Assembly (NCBI GenBank): GCA_001552935.1
Contig: KQ959705.1
Coordinates: 176,388 to 240,387, forward strand
Source: Umbribacter vaginalis
Lineage (GTDB): Bacteria > Actinomycetota > Coriobacteriia > Coriobacteriales > Eggerthellaceae
Length of the DNA stretch: 64,000 nt
Direction of reading: 5' to 3'
Shown: in pieces, positions 8,011 to 17,148 of the stretch
Position numbering within the stretch: the stretch's first letter is position 1
How the letters are laid out: every line of letters starts with the position of its first letter
Program-made: the position numbers and the translations under genes
The notes under the pieces: generated by a model
The model's input: only the letters and a program-made list of their open reading frames with translations
Told to the model about the DNA's origin: nothing
Databases searched by the model: none

Positions 8011-8721
8011 ATGGCAAAAGATTCAAAGAACTACAAAGCTGCACATGCAGCGATCGAAAAGGAGCTGTATGCTCCGCTTGAGGCATTTGAGCTGCTCAAA
8101 AGCTTTCCTCATGCAAAGTTTGACGAAACAGTTGAAGCGCATTTTCGTTTAGGCGTTGATACGCGCAAGGCTGACCAGCAAATTCGTGGAACGGTAAGCT
8201 TGCCTCATGGTTCAGGTAAAACAGTTCGCGTTGCCGTGTTTGCGGAAGGCGATGCTGCTCGTGCCGCTCAAGAGGCTGGTGCGGATATCGTTGGATCAGA
8301 TGATTTAGTTGCTGATATTCTTGCTGGCAATATTAATTTTGATGCTGCGGTGTCAACGCCTGATCAGATGGTGAAAGTTGGCCGTTTGGGTAAGGTGCTG
8401 GGCCCTCGCGGACTTATGCCAAATCCGAAACTTGGTACCGTTACGCCTGATGTTGCAAAGGCAATTGGCGAGCTGAAAGGTGGTCGTGTGGAATATCGCG
8501 CCGACCGTTTTGGTATCGCTCATGTTGTGCTGGGCAAAGTAAGCTTTGATGCGAAAGCGCTTGCAGAGAACTATGGTGTGGTATTTGACGAGCTGTTACG
8601 TGCAAAACCTGCCAGTGCAAAGGGTCGCTATGTAAAGAGTATTTCAGTCTCTTCAACTATGAGCCCTGGTATTCCTGTTGATTCTGCTGTTCAAAAAGAA
8701 TACAGCACACCTGTTGCATAA
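8011..8721 (+). CDS. rplA: 50S ribosomal protein L1
   Basis: A 236-residue L1, the stalk protein next to the E site and usual repressor of the L11 operon. Start ATG 8011 follows AAAGGAAG; a longer in-frame reading from 7966 lacks a ribosome-binding site. Conserved segments include [38 protein letters not shown] and [20 protein letters not shown] strong terminator follows, so rplJ-rplL are not co-transcribed from here and are absent from the window. Confidence 0.97.
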   Translation: MAKDSKNYKAAHAAIEKELYAPLEAFELLKSFPHAKFDETVEAHFRLGVDTRKADQQIRGTVSLPHGSGKTVRVAVFAEGDAARAAQEAGADIVGSDDLVADILAGNINFDAAVSTPDQMVKVGRLGKVLGPRGLMPNPKLGTVTPDVAKAIGELKGGRVEYRADRFGIAHVVLGKVSFDAKALAENYGVVFDELLRAKPASAKGRYVKSISVSSTMSPGIPVDSAVQKEYSTPVA

Positions 8722-8774
8722 GCTTTTGGTTGCTAAGCTTCTTGTGTAAGAGCGTTACAATTACAGAATAGGGG

Positions 8775-8810
8775 GGAGCATCGCGGTTACGCGGTGCTCC
8801 TTTTTGTTTC
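8775..8810 (+). terminator. Terminator of the secE-nusG-rplK-rplA unit
   Basis: An 11-bp stem GGAGCATCGCG/CGCGGTGCTCC (one G-U pair), GTTA-type 4-nt loop, then TTTTTGTTTC. Confidence 0.9.
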
Positions 8811-8987
8811 TAGAGCGAAACGTGCTGCTGCTTTTGTATAAGTAGTATGCGTATGACAGCGTGTACACATTTCGATTGAGTAATGTGTTGATATTCAGGT
8901 GTCTGTAAATAACGATGGAGTGTGTTTTGTGCATGCGCACAGCCGAGTACCTGAAGTGAATAGTATGTGTGAGAAAGTGATCACGAT

Positions 8988-9758
8988 ATGATTATCAAGA
9001 AAAGCCCTGCTGAAATTGAAGCTATGAAAGTATCAGGCGAGCTGTCGGCGCGCGTGCTGCGCGAAGTGGGAGCACGCTGCGTACCAGGTGTTTCTACGTA
9101 TGAGCTTGATGCATTTGCCGAGGAGTACATTCGCGCGAACGGCGGTATTCCTACATTCAAAGGCTATTATGGCTATCCAGCGTCGTTGTGTGCATCTATC
9201 AATAACGAAATCGTGCACGGTATTCCGTCCAAGAAGAAAATTTTACATGATGGCGACATTATTTCAATTGATATTGGCGCTACGGTGGATGGGTGGGCAG
9301 GCGATAACGCGTGGACCTTTGCGGTTGGCTCAATCGAGTCTGAATGGCAGCGCTTGCTTGACGTTACGGAACAATGTTTGTGGGAAGGTATTGCCGCAGC
9401 TCAACCGGGTGGACATGTGGGTGATATTGGTTTTGCTGTGTCGCGTGTTGCCAAAGAGGCGCGTTTTGGTGTTGTGCGTGGTTACACGGGGCACGGTATT
9501 GGGCGCGATATGCATGAAGATCCTTTTGTTCCCAATGTTGGGTTTCGACATACGGGCTCGAAATTGGAAGTGGGCATGGTGTTGGCAATTGAGCCGATGA
9601 TTACGCTGGGAAGCCCGCATACACAAGAAGCTGCTGATGGTTGGCTGGTAACAACGAAAGATGGCAGCGTTGCCGCGCATTTTGAGAAGACGATTGCCAT
9701 TACGAAAAACGGTCCCGTACTGGTTTCGGTTGAACCTGGTCACAGGCGCCCTGTGTAG
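8988..9758 (+). CDS. map: Methionine aminopeptidase, type I
   Basis: A 256-residue metallopeptidase that removes N-terminal Met from nascent proteins. The pita-bread fold ligands are visible: Asp in ISIDIGA and GDNAWTF, His in GYTGHGIGRDMHEDP, Glu in LAIEPMIT and Glu in HFEKTIAIT. Length is typical of type Ia without an extension. The ribosome-binding site is weak (GAGAAAGTGATC). In many Actinobacteria map follows secY-adk; here it is alone, in front of the convergent murJ. Confidence 0.95.
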   Translation: MIIKKSPAEIEAMKVSGELSARVLREVGARCVPGVSTYELDAFAEEYIRANGGIPTFKGYYGYPASLCASINNEIVHGIPSKKKILHDGDIISIDIGATVDGWAGDNAWTFAVGSIESEWQRLLDVTEQCLWEGIAAAQPGGHVGDIGFAVSRVAKEARFGVVRGYTGHGIGRDMHEDPFVPNVGFRHTGSKLEVGMVLAIEPMITLGSPHTQEAADGWLVTTKDGSVAAHFEKTIAITKNGPVLVSVEPGHRRPV

Positions 9759-9918
9759 GTGCGCCATGTAGAGCGGCTGACGATGTTGTGACGTCTCGGC
9801 ATTGCAGCGCTCCTATCAGGCATAACGAGAGTTCTGCGCCACCTCTCTGACGCGTCCCGTTTTCGTGCACGTTCACGTTCCCAACGCGCACCTGCTGATT
9901 CCGTATACGCACGCGCGC

Positions 9919-11520
9919 TTAGCGAGCAAAGCGCTTTTTCAAACGTTTTAGCATGTTAGCTGCATAGTCTATTTCTGATACGCGCATCCATTTTCCCAGA
10001 AGCGCAATTATTGCCAGCCCAACAATGCCGCAACAGATAAGTTCAAGCGCGCCTATACCGATTGATATTTTCCCGGGGAACAGCAGTGCAAAACCGCGTG
10101 CTGCGAGATACGCTATACCAGCTCCTATTACACTTGCCACCAGCATTTTTATAGCTGTTTTCACCAGCGGCATCAGCAGAAATGCTCCCACTTTTTTGCG
10201 CAACAAGCCAATGAGTATCAGCGCACTGAGCGTGTAATACACAATATCGCTTACGGCAATTCCGTATAATCCTAAAATCTCAGGCTTGCATAAAACGCCA
10301 TACAGCACACATTGCACAATCATTCCCAGCGTACAAATAAGCGCGTACAGGAAAAATTTCTTGATGCTGGCATACACTTGATACATATACATCGTAATAG
10401 CGTATAAGGGTAAGCTGATTACCCATATGCTTAACAGCGATGAAACACCCGCTACATCACTTGCGTTGAACGCGCCTGCACGAAACAAGCTAATAAGAGG
10501 TGACGACAGTGCAATGATAAGCGCCGCGCAGGGGATAATAAGTGCTAGCATGACGCTGAGAGACTGACACAGTAGGCGCCGCAGCTTGATAAGTTTGCCA
10601 CGCGCAGCAAGTGAACTGAGTTCTGTAAACAGCGGCGCGGTAATCGACACGATGATCACGCCATAGGGTAGTTGATACCAAATGCGAGCATAGGCAATAG
10701 TTGCAGGTCCGCTTTCGGTACACATAAGCGAAAAGCTGTTTCGACACGAAAATGCTAGCAGTGTTCCTAAAATATACAGAACCGTTGGAAGTGCAATGCG
10801 AAACGAATCGCGAAGCGCTTGGTCTCGTAATGAAAGCGTGGCGCTCCACTTAAATTTCACGCGTATCAGAGCAGGAATTTGTATGACGTATTGCACAAAT
10901 ACACCCAGCGTCGTGCCCACACCCAAGATGATAAGTGCCAGTTGAGCGTCGCGTGAGGCAACGATGCTGTACGTTACAAATGCTGCAATCACAACAATAT
11001 TATTGAGTGTTGGTGCAACGGACGTAAGAAAATATTTGCGGTGCGCATTGAGGATGATGCTGAAAATTCCTCCTAGGCCATATAACAGAATTTGAATGGC
11101 AAAAATACGAAACAAGACAATGGCAACAGCGCTTACTTCGGGTGATTGTGCGCTAAACGTTTGTGTTGCTACAGCGTATGGTGCGCCTACGATACAGATA
11201 ATACTTATACAGCTGAGCACCAGAAATGTAATGTTTAATAGGTTGCTCGCATATGTATCGCTGCGCGCTTGACCTTCCTGCTCTTTCAGCGTGAGGTATA
11301 ACGGCAGAAAGGCAGCGGTAAGAATACCGCCTGCTACCAGCTCGAAAATAATATTCGGCATGTTGTTTGCTACATTATATGCCGAAGCGATAAGGGTGTT
11401 TCCCAGTGCAAACGCCATTGCCCATGTGCGCAACAAGCCAGTAATGCGTGAAAGAAGCGTTGCCGCTGTCATAAGCATGCTAGAGCGCGCTATTGAGCTC
11501 GGTGTTGCAGTTTCACTCAC
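9919..11520 (-). CDS. murJ: Lipid II flippase MurJ
   Basis: A 533-residue MOP-superfamily membrane protein with about 14 hydrophobic segments. The N-terminus (SSMLMTAATLLSRITGLLRTWAMAFALG) and NIIFELVAGGILTAAFLPLY are classic MurJ/MviN motifs. It moves the peptidoglycan precursor lipid II to the outer face of the membrane, after MraY and MurG (both in this window). Many Actinobacteria have a MurJ fused to a pseudokinase; this one ends after the membrane domain. Its start is divergent from nadK, and its 3' end converges on map with no obvious terminator between. Confidence 0.93.
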   Translation of the reverse strand: MSETATPSSIARSSMLMTAATLLSRITGLLRTWAMAFALGNTLIASAYNVANNMPNIIFELVAGGILTAAFLPLYLTLKEQEGQARSDTYASNLLNITFLVLSCISIICIVGAPYAVATQTFSAQSPEVSAVAIVLFRIFAIQILLYGLGGIFSIILNAHRKYFLTSVAPTLNNIVVIAAFVTYSIVASRDAQLALIILGVGTTLGVFVQYVIQIPALIRVKFKWSATLSLRDQALRDSFRIALPTVLYILGTLLAFSCRNSFSLMCTESGPATIAYARIWYQLPYGVIIVSITAPLFTELSSLAARGKLIKLRRLLCQSLSVMLALIIPCAALIIALSSPLISLFRAGAFNASDVAGVSSLLSIWVISLPLYAITMYMYQVYASIKKFFLYALICTLGMIVQCVLYGVLCKPEILGLYGIAVSDIVYYTLSALILIGLLRKKVGAFLLMPLVKTAIKMLVASVIGAGIAYLAARGFALLFPGKISIGIGALELICCGIVGLAIIALLGKWMRVSEIDYAANMLKRLKKRFAR

Positions 11521-11609
11521 ATGGAATCCTTATCGTTGTATAAAAATGCGACGTGTCGAGGGTGTCTCTTGTAACGTTAGTTGTTGGGCATGCCAGGTTA
11601 ATATTCTCG

Positions 11610-11615
11610 TATAAT
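11610..11615 (+). promoter_or_regulatory. -10 box of a likely nadK promoter
   Basis: A perfect TATAAT lies about 110 nt before nadK in the murJ-nadK divergent region. The best -35-like sequence (TTGGGC, 11584-11589) is 20 nt away, so the promoter is only tentatively assigned. Confidence 0.4.
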
Positions 11616-11725
11616 ACAGTATGTGTTGCGATTATGCTTCAATGTATAGTGCGATTATACTCGATATTGGTGCTTGGGGGCAGTTTTGTTATGTCTTCGC
11701 ATGTTTTCCGAAGGAGCGATGTGGC

Positions 11726-13117
11726 ATGCGCATTTTAATTGTAGTGAATAAACGCAGTAAAAAGGCATGTGAAGCACATTATGCTTTGCTTGCATATTGT
11801 GATGCTGCACACATTGAACATTTGAGTTTGACTACTGATGATCTGCCTTTATGTACACAGGTTTACGATTTTATTGATGCGATTGACGGTGATAGTGAAG
11901 GTGTCGGCGGCGTTGGTGCTGGGGAAGGTGGTGCTGGTGCAAATACGCGTGCAACATGGGGCGATACCGTTTCCACCAGCAGCAATGCGTCGTCTTTTGC
12001 GTCAGGTGATGCGTGTATATGCACGCCTGCTTTGCATGAAGCGCTGCTCAGCACGCTGAAGGCATCGGCGCATGGCGCGGAAGCGGGTGCGGCATCGGGC
12101 GCTTCGGCGTCGGGAACGGAAGCACGGTTTGACCTGCTCATCGCGTTAGGTGGCGATGGCAGCGTTCTGCGTTCAAGCCGTCTTGCCGCCATGCTTGACG
12201 TTCCAATTTTGGGTTTGAATTTCGGGCATTTGGGATTTTTGTGCAATAACGTTCAGGATAACATGATTGAAATTGTAACTGATGCGCTTGCGGGCGACAT
12301 TGCGGCAGAAGTGCGCGAAACCTTGTGCATTGATATTGAATGTCCCGCTGATGAGGCTCATAACATCGCTGTTGAACAGCATGCCCAGCCGCTCCATGCG
12401 CTACAAGTCAATCAGCTTGCGTGCCAAGGCATCGACCCGCACGCGTTTGCAAACGGTGAGTGTTCATCAGCGCAAACGCTTGCTTCGGGCGTTCCCGCGC
12501 AATCCGCACAACATGCGGCTTTGGCGTTTGATGCTGAAGAAAATAATTTGCCCATCGGCTCTGATGTGTTAGCAGCTCAGCGCGAAAAATCCTTGCAAGA
12601 ACGGCAGCATGGTTTGGGAAGCGGCGCTGTTTTGCCTGCTAAAACGCATAGTCGTCGCCTTTTTGCACTGAATGAAATTACCATCGCGCGCGGCGCGTCA
12701 GGCCGTATTTTCGACTTTGACATTGAAATTTCCGGCGATCATGTTGCGCGCATGCGTGGCGACGGCGTGGTCATTTCCTCGGCGACGGGTTCAAGCGCCT
12801 ACGCGCTTTCGGCAGGCGGACCGTTTATTTCACCAGCTTATAGGGGAGTTTTGGTTGTTCCGGTAGCGCCGCATACGCTTAACTCGCGCGCGATTGTTAC
12901 CGCTCCGCACGATTGTGTTGAAATTTCTCTTGAGCGGCAGCGCGAGCGCGAAACGGAAGTGTCGTTTTTTGTTGACGGCGACGTTGTTGAGTTCGACGAA
13001 AAGGTAGCGCGCGTGAAAGTGTGCAAGGGTGCTCGCCCAATTCGCTTGCTCAAGTACCACAAAGAAAGTTTCTATAAGCTTATCGAGGAAACGTTTTTCA
13101 AAAGCTATGAGCACTAG
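11726..13117 (+). CDS. nadK: NAD kinase with two large low-complexity insertions
   Basis: Phosphorylates NAD to NADP. Start ATG 11726 follows AAGGAG at 11711-11716. At 463 residues it is far longer than the usual 270-310. The catalytic GGDGS is at 142-146, NEITI near 316-320, and the nucleotide-binding GDGVVISSATGSSAYALSAGGP at about 345-365. Two insertions account for the excess: about 54-133 (Gly/Ala/Ser-rich, VGGVGAGEGGAG and ASGASASG) and about 206-309 (Ala/Gln/His-rich). Both fall between core strands and leave the motifs intact, so activity is probably retained. It stands alone between murJ and pyrG. Confidence 0.92.
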   Translation: MRILIVVNKRSKKACEAHYALLAYCDAAHIEHLSLTTDDLPLCTQVYDFIDAIDGDSEGVGGVGAGEGGAGANTRATWGDTVSTSSNASSFASGDACICTPALHEALLSTLKASAHGAEAGAASGASASGTEARFDLLIALGGDGSVLRSSRLAAMLDVPILGLNFGHLGFLCNNVQDNMIEIVTDALAGDIAAEVRETLCIDIECPADEAHNIAVEQHAQPLHALQVNQLACQGIDPHAFANGECSSAQTLASGVPAQSAQHAALAFDAEENNLPIGSDVLAAQREKSLQERQHGLGSGAVLPAKTHSRRLFALNEITIARGASGRIFDFDIEISGDHVARMRGDGVVISSATGSSAYALSAGGPFISPAYRGVLVVPVAPHTLNSRAIVTAPHDCVEISLERQRERETEVSFFVDGDVVEFDEKVARVKVCKGARPIRLLKYHKESFYKLIEETFFKSYEH

Positions 13118-13555
13118 GCGAGCTTTAAGAGAAATGCTGTTGGCGCTGCGCACACTCGCACATACATGCTGGTTCTTGGCAGGGGCACCGTGCGTAACAC
13201 TTGCAGGCGTTCATGTTTTCGTACCAGTGCCAATACTTACGTTGTTGTAGCACCGCTCGCACGCGTTCCCATACCAGCGCTCGCACACCGCCTCTACCAG
13301 CACATCTATCAGAACCGCCTACGTTCCCCACAAAACTGCCCATGCTCACCCGTGTTCCTCATAAACCGCGTACGTTCTCGCGCGTTCTACACGTTCAAGA
13401 TTTCTTTTGAGAATAGCAGCTTCCATCGCGTGTAAAGCGTGTGTGTGTGGTAACATAGTCTGTTGAACGCAAGGCGTTTGCACATCAAAAATTAGGCAGT
13501 TTACGTGCTGTAATCGGTTTGCATACTCAGATACATTGCACAGAAGGAGGAGTTC
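13118..13555. other. 438-base intergenic region before pyrG
   Basis: I see no gene with a ribosome-binding site or coding-like composition. Open frames here are short and rich in Cys, Arg and His, as in non-coding sequence. TTGAGA near 13407 with TGTAAA 18 nt later is the only promoter-like pair, and it is weak. Confidence 0.3.
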
Positions 13556-15157
13556 ATGGCTAAGCATATCTTCGTTACCGGTGGTGTTGTTTCTTCACTT
13601 GGAAAAGGGATAACAGCCGCTTCGTTGGGGCATTTGCTCAAGTCGCGAGGATATAAAGTAACCATGCAGAAGATGGATCCATATTTAAATGTCGATCCAG
13701 GTACCATGTCTCCTTTTCAGCACGGTGAAGTGTTCGTTACGGAAGATGGTCACGAGGGCGACCTTGATTTGGGTCACTACGAGCGCTTTATCGATGAGAA
13801 CTTGTTTCGCGAGTCGAATTTTACGCAGGGCTCCATTTATCGAACGCTGATTGCTCGCGAGCGTAAAGGTGATTTTCTTGGTGGAACGATGCAGGTTATT
13901 CCTCATGTTACCGATGCAATTAAGGAACGTATTTACCGCGCTGCCGATCACTCGGGCGCAGATTTCGTGATTTCTGAGATTGGCGGCACCATTGGCGATA
14001 TTGAAATTCAGCCGTTTATTGAGGCAATTCGCCAGTTTAAAAAGGAGCGCCCTTCAGGAGACGTACTGTTTGTACATGTAACGCTGGTGCCCTACATTGC
14101 TGCAGCTCATGAAGTAAAAACTAAACCGACGCAGCACTCTGTAAAAGAGTTGCGCTCGCTTGGTGTGCAACCCGATTTTATTGTGTGTCGCTCTGACCAC
14201 GAAATTACCGACTCAGTTCGTGAAAAAATAGCGCTGTTCTGTGACGTCGCACCTGAGGCTGTGCTTGGTTGCGAAGATGCAGCGTCTATTTATGAAGTAC
14301 CATTTATCTTGCACAGTCAGGGTTTTGATGAAAAAGTGTGCGAGCGCATGCATCTAACGCCTCATGAAGCGAAGCTTGCACCCTTGCGCGATTATAACGA
14401 ACGCAGCAAAAATGCGCATAAGACCTGCGATATTGCTGTTGTTGGTAAGTATGTTAGCTTACCTGATGCATACTTGTCGGTGCTTGAGGCGTTGCGTCAT
14501 GCGGGCGTTTCACAAGACGCGCATGTTAATGTGCATTTGGTGGATGGTGAATCGCTCACACCCAAGCAAGCCGCGCGCGTGCTTGGGAAAATGGATGGCA
14601 TTTTAGTGCCAGGTGGTTTTGGTAAGCGTGCTTTTGAAGGCAAGATTGCTGCCGTGCAATATGCACGCGAACAGGGTATTCCGTTTTTAGGTATCTGTTT
14701 GGGCTTGCAGGCCGCTGTTGTTGAATTTGCACGTCATGTAGCGCATATGCCTCAGGCGTCATCAAGTGAATTTGATGACAATTTGGAATTTCCTGTGGTA
14801 GACCTTATGCCTGAACAGGAAGAAGTTGAACAAAAAGGCGCTACGATGCGCTTGGGTTCGTATCCATGCCGTGTTACGCCAAACACGCGTGCTGCGCGCG
14901 CGTACGGTGCTGACGTTATCTACGAGCGCCATCGTCACCGCTTTGAAGTAAACAATGCATTTCGTGATCGCCTTACAGAAGCTGGTTTGGTAATTTCGGG
15001 AACATCTCCCGATGGTCGCCTTGTTGAAATGATTGAATTGCCCGATCATCCATGGTTTGTTGCGAGCCAAGCACACCCTGAGTTTAAGAGCCGCCCTACG
15101 AACCCGCATCCTTTGTTTGTTGGTTTTATTGCTGCAGCTCTTGCTCATAAAGCGTAA
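13556..15157 (+). CDS. pyrG: CTP synthase
   Basis: A 533-residue glutamine-dependent CTP synthase that converts UTP to CTP. The amidoligase domain starts at KHIFVTGGVVSSLGKGITAASLG with its P-loop. The class I glutamine amidotransferase domain has nucleophile Cys in GICLGLQ and the His/Glu of QAHPEF near the C-terminus. Start ATG 13556 follows AGAAGGAGGAG. Length is normal. It is followed by xerD with a 250-base gap; the pyrG-xerD pairing is seen in other Actinobacteria. Confidence 0.97.
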   Translation: MAKHIFVTGGVVSSLGKGITAASLGHLLKSRGYKVTMQKMDPYLNVDPGTMSPFQHGEVFVTEDGHEGDLDLGHYERFIDENLFRESNFTQGSIYRTLIARERKGDFLGGTMQVIPHVTDAIKERIYRAADHSGADFVISEIGGTIGDIEIQPFIEAIRQFKKERPSGDVLFVHVTLVPYIAAAHEVKTKPTQHSVKELRSLGVQPDFIVCRSDHEITDSVREKIALFCDVAPEAVLGCEDAASIYEVPFILHSQGFDEKVCERMHLTPHEAKLAPLRDYNERSKNAHKTCDIAVVGKYVSLPDAYLSVLEALRHAGVSQDAHVNVHLVDGESLTPKQAARVLGKMDGILVPGGFGKRAFEGKIAAVQYAREQGIPFLGICLGLQAAVVEFARHVAHMPQASSSEFDDNLEFPVVDLMPEQEEVEQKGATMRLGSYPCRVTPNTRAARAYGADVIYERHRHRFEVNNAFRDRLTEAGLVISGTSPDGRLVEMIELPDHPWFVASQAHPEFKSRPTNPHPLFVGFIAAALAHKA

Positions 15158-15408
15158 TTTTTCCATGCGTATTTAAAGCATGGATAGTGTCATATATGTG
15201 TGTAGGTGCAGGTGGTTTGCTTGCGCGGTATAGTGTGTGCCGCTACAGGTGCTTGCTATGCAATGTATCGCGTGCAGCTGTAGGTTGTACGCTCATGCAA
15301 CCTGAAGGATGTTGTTGCAGGTAGTTTGCTTGTGTCATTAAGCATGGTTATGCGCTTTTGAATACGCATTGCGTTGGGTTCATTCAAGCAAACAGAAAGC
15401 TGCTTTCT

Positions 15409-16350
15409 ATGAATGATGTAGATACTTCTTTATCAGGTGAGTTAAGCCAGGCAGCGCAATTGTATGTTGCGCACTTGGCTGTCGAGCGCGGTGCTGCTGC
15501 GCTTACGATATACGCTTATCGTGCTGATCTTAGCGAGTACCTGTTATTTCTGCAGCAACTGCACGTAGCAAGCGTGCATGATATCAGTGAAACTCACATT
15601 TTAAAATATCAAGAAATGCTGGTAGCGCGTCATTATGCGCGTACAACCATTGATCGCCGTTTGAGCGTTGTAAAAGGCTTTCACCGTTTTTTGCTCTCGG
15701 ATGGTATGTGCGAGCAAAATCCTGCTGCACGCGTAGCACTGCTGAAAAAAATGCAGAAGCTGCCCGATGTTATCTCTATTGATCAGGCTCAACATCTTCT
15801 TGATTCAATCGATATTTCAACACCGTTAGGCTTGCGTGATCGCAGTGCGCTTGAGCTGTTATATGGCTGCGGTCTGCGCGTTAGTGAATGTGTTCAGCTG
15901 CAACTTTCCGCCCTTAATATTGCTGATGGATACATGCGTGTGTGTGGTAAGGGCAATAAAGAACGCATTGTGCCGGTGTCGGGATGGGGCTTAAAAATGC
16001 TTGTTCGTTATTTAGAGGATGGGCGACCTGCAATTCTCGCTCGCTTGAAGAGTGCGCCATCTACACAAACGGTTTACCTTAACGTACGTGGGGGAGCGCT
16101 TTCACGCCAAATGATGCATCGTATTGTCGCGCGTGCTGGTTTGTCGATTGGCGTGAAAAATTTGCATCCTCATACGCTGCGGCACTCGTTTGCAACGCAC
16201 ATGCTTGCGGGCGGTGCCGATTTGCGCGTTATTCAAGAGTTATTGGGGCACAGCGACATTGCTACAACGCAAATTTATACGCACGTTGATAGGTCGCATA
16301 TTCGTGAAGAATACGAACACGCCCATCCGCGCGCATGTGCGCACAGGTAA
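15409..16350 (+). CDS. xerD: Site-specific tyrosine recombinase XerD
   Basis: A 313-residue recombinase that resolves chromosome dimers at dif with XerC. The SAM-like N-terminal DNA-binding domain (LYVAHLAVERGAAALTIYAYRADLSEYL) is followed by the catalytic domain. All active residues are visible: Arg in YGCGLRVSEC, Lys in GKGNKERIVPV, HTLRHSFATH (His-x-x-Arg), GHSDIATTQ (His) and nucleophile Tyr in IYTHV. I chose ATG 15409; TTG 15358 would add 17 residues with no supporting site. XerC versus XerD cannot be fully separated by eye, but the HTLRHSFATHLL-type box and position by pyrG favour XerD. No mobile element surrounds it. Confidence 0.88.
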   Translation: MNDVDTSLSGELSQAAQLYVAHLAVERGAAALTIYAYRADLSEYLLFLQQLHVASVHDISETHILKYQEMLVARHYARTTIDRRLSVVKGFHRFLLSDGMCEQNPAARVALLKKMQKLPDVISIDQAQHLLDSIDISTPLGLRDRSALELLYGCGLRVSECVQLQLSALNIADGYMRVCGKGNKERIVPVSGWGLKMLVRYLEDGRPAILARLKSAPSTQTVYLNVRGGALSRQMMHRIVARAGLSIGVKNLHPHTLRHSFATHMLAGGADLRVIQELLGHSDIATTQIYTHVDRSHIREEYEHAHPRACAHR

Positions 16351-16374
16351 GTGTGCACATGCGTCCACAGCTTC

Positions 16375-16389
16375 TCCCATTTTCTCCCA
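16375..16389 (-). promoter_or_regulatory. Distal MraZ-type operator pair, inverted
   Basis: Read on the minus strand this is TGGGA-GAAAA-TGGGA: two TGGG boxes with 10-bp spacing, the pattern MraZ binds. It begins 25 bp after the xerD stop. It is nearly identical (14 of 16 bases including a flanking G) to the forward pair at 16628-16642, but in the opposite orientation. The intervening 250 bases are AT-rich and hold no gene. Confidence 0.5.
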
Positions 16390-16627
16390 CCTTACCAACA
16401 GAGACGCAATTTTACGTTCTGTTTCGACAGTTTCTCATGCGTGTAGGCAACTGAAAAGGTAATTTGTAAGGGGTTTTTCAAATTTATTTTTCATAGTATG
16501 CAATTATGATGTGTACACCACAAAAAATGCATTATTATATAAATTCTCTTATATATAGTATTGAACTGGTATTTTATAAATTTCCAGGATATTCTTATCA
16601 TATGCTTTTAATATTTGTGTTGTGAAG

Positions 16628-16642
16628 TGGGAGAAAGTGGGG
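16628..16642 (+). promoter_or_regulatory. MraZ operator pair upstream of mraZ
   Basis: TGGGA (16628-16632) and TGGGG (16638-16642) form direct repeats of the MraZ box with 10-bp spacing, 45 bp before the mraZ start. MraZ is known to bind such TGGG repeats before its own gene and repress the dcw cluster. -10-like AT-rich words (TATCAT 16596-16601, TAATAT near 16608) lie just upstream; I could not fix a -35. Confidence 0.65.
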
Positions 16643-16686
16643 TAAGATGTGATTGTCATAAGGAAGTCGGAATAAAAGGGATACCC

Positions 16687-17136
16687 GTGAGCGAAACAAG
16701 CACAAAGATCGTCGATTTGAACGGCGCTTTTCGCTATAAAGTTGATGCGAAAGGGCGTGTATGTCTTCCTGCAAAATTCCGTCGTGCCTTATCAAACGAT
16801 CTTGTAATCACTAAAAGCCCCGATAACGAATGCTTATTTGTATTTGAACCAGACGCGTTTAATGCGTGGGTTGATCAGCTATTTATCGATCGCTTTGGTG
16901 CGTATTCCGCGTCTAACAAAAATCACGTTCGCCTGCGCAGTGCTCTTAAAGCGCGCGCGTTTGATTGTCAGGTTGATGCAGCGGGACGCATTGTGCTACC
17001 TGCTGACGTTCGCCATGATGTTCATGTAGAGCGTGACGTGGTTGTTGTTGGTAACACGGGATATTTCGAGATTTGGGATGCTTCTCGCTATGACGACATG
17101 ACTAAGGAAATTGACCTTAGTGTGTTGTTTAGTTAG
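16687..17136 (+). CDS. mraZ: Transcriptional regulator MraZ
   Basis: A 149-residue DNA-binding protein with two SpoVT/AbrB-type MraZ halves: FRYKVDAKGRVCLPAKFRRAL and FDCQVDAAGRIVLPADVR. It represses the division and wall cluster by binding TGGG repeats, which are present upstream. I chose GTG 16687 behind AAAAGGGA; an ATG at 16615 would add 24 residues of Cys-rich, non-conserved sequence and would place the operator inside the gene. It heads the dcw cluster, 12 nt before rsmH. Confidence 0.93.
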   Translation: MSETSTKIVDLNGAFRYKVDAKGRVCLPAKFRRALSNDLVITKSPDNECLFVFEPDAFNAWVDQLFIDRFGAYSASNKNHVRLRSALKARAFDCQVDAAGRIVLPADVRHDVHVERDVVVVGNTGYFEIWDASRYDDMTKEIDLSVLFS

Positions 17137-17148
17137 AAGACGTGCAAC

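Noticed and set aside
9759-9918. Terminator between convergent map and murJ
   Set aside because: I found no stem with a T run on either strand; termination there may be Rho-dependent.
15358-15408. XerD extended to TTG 15358, or a mobile integrase
   Set aside because: No ribosome-binding site for the extension, and the pyrG-xerD-mraZ setting with no att repeats fits the housekeeping recombinase.
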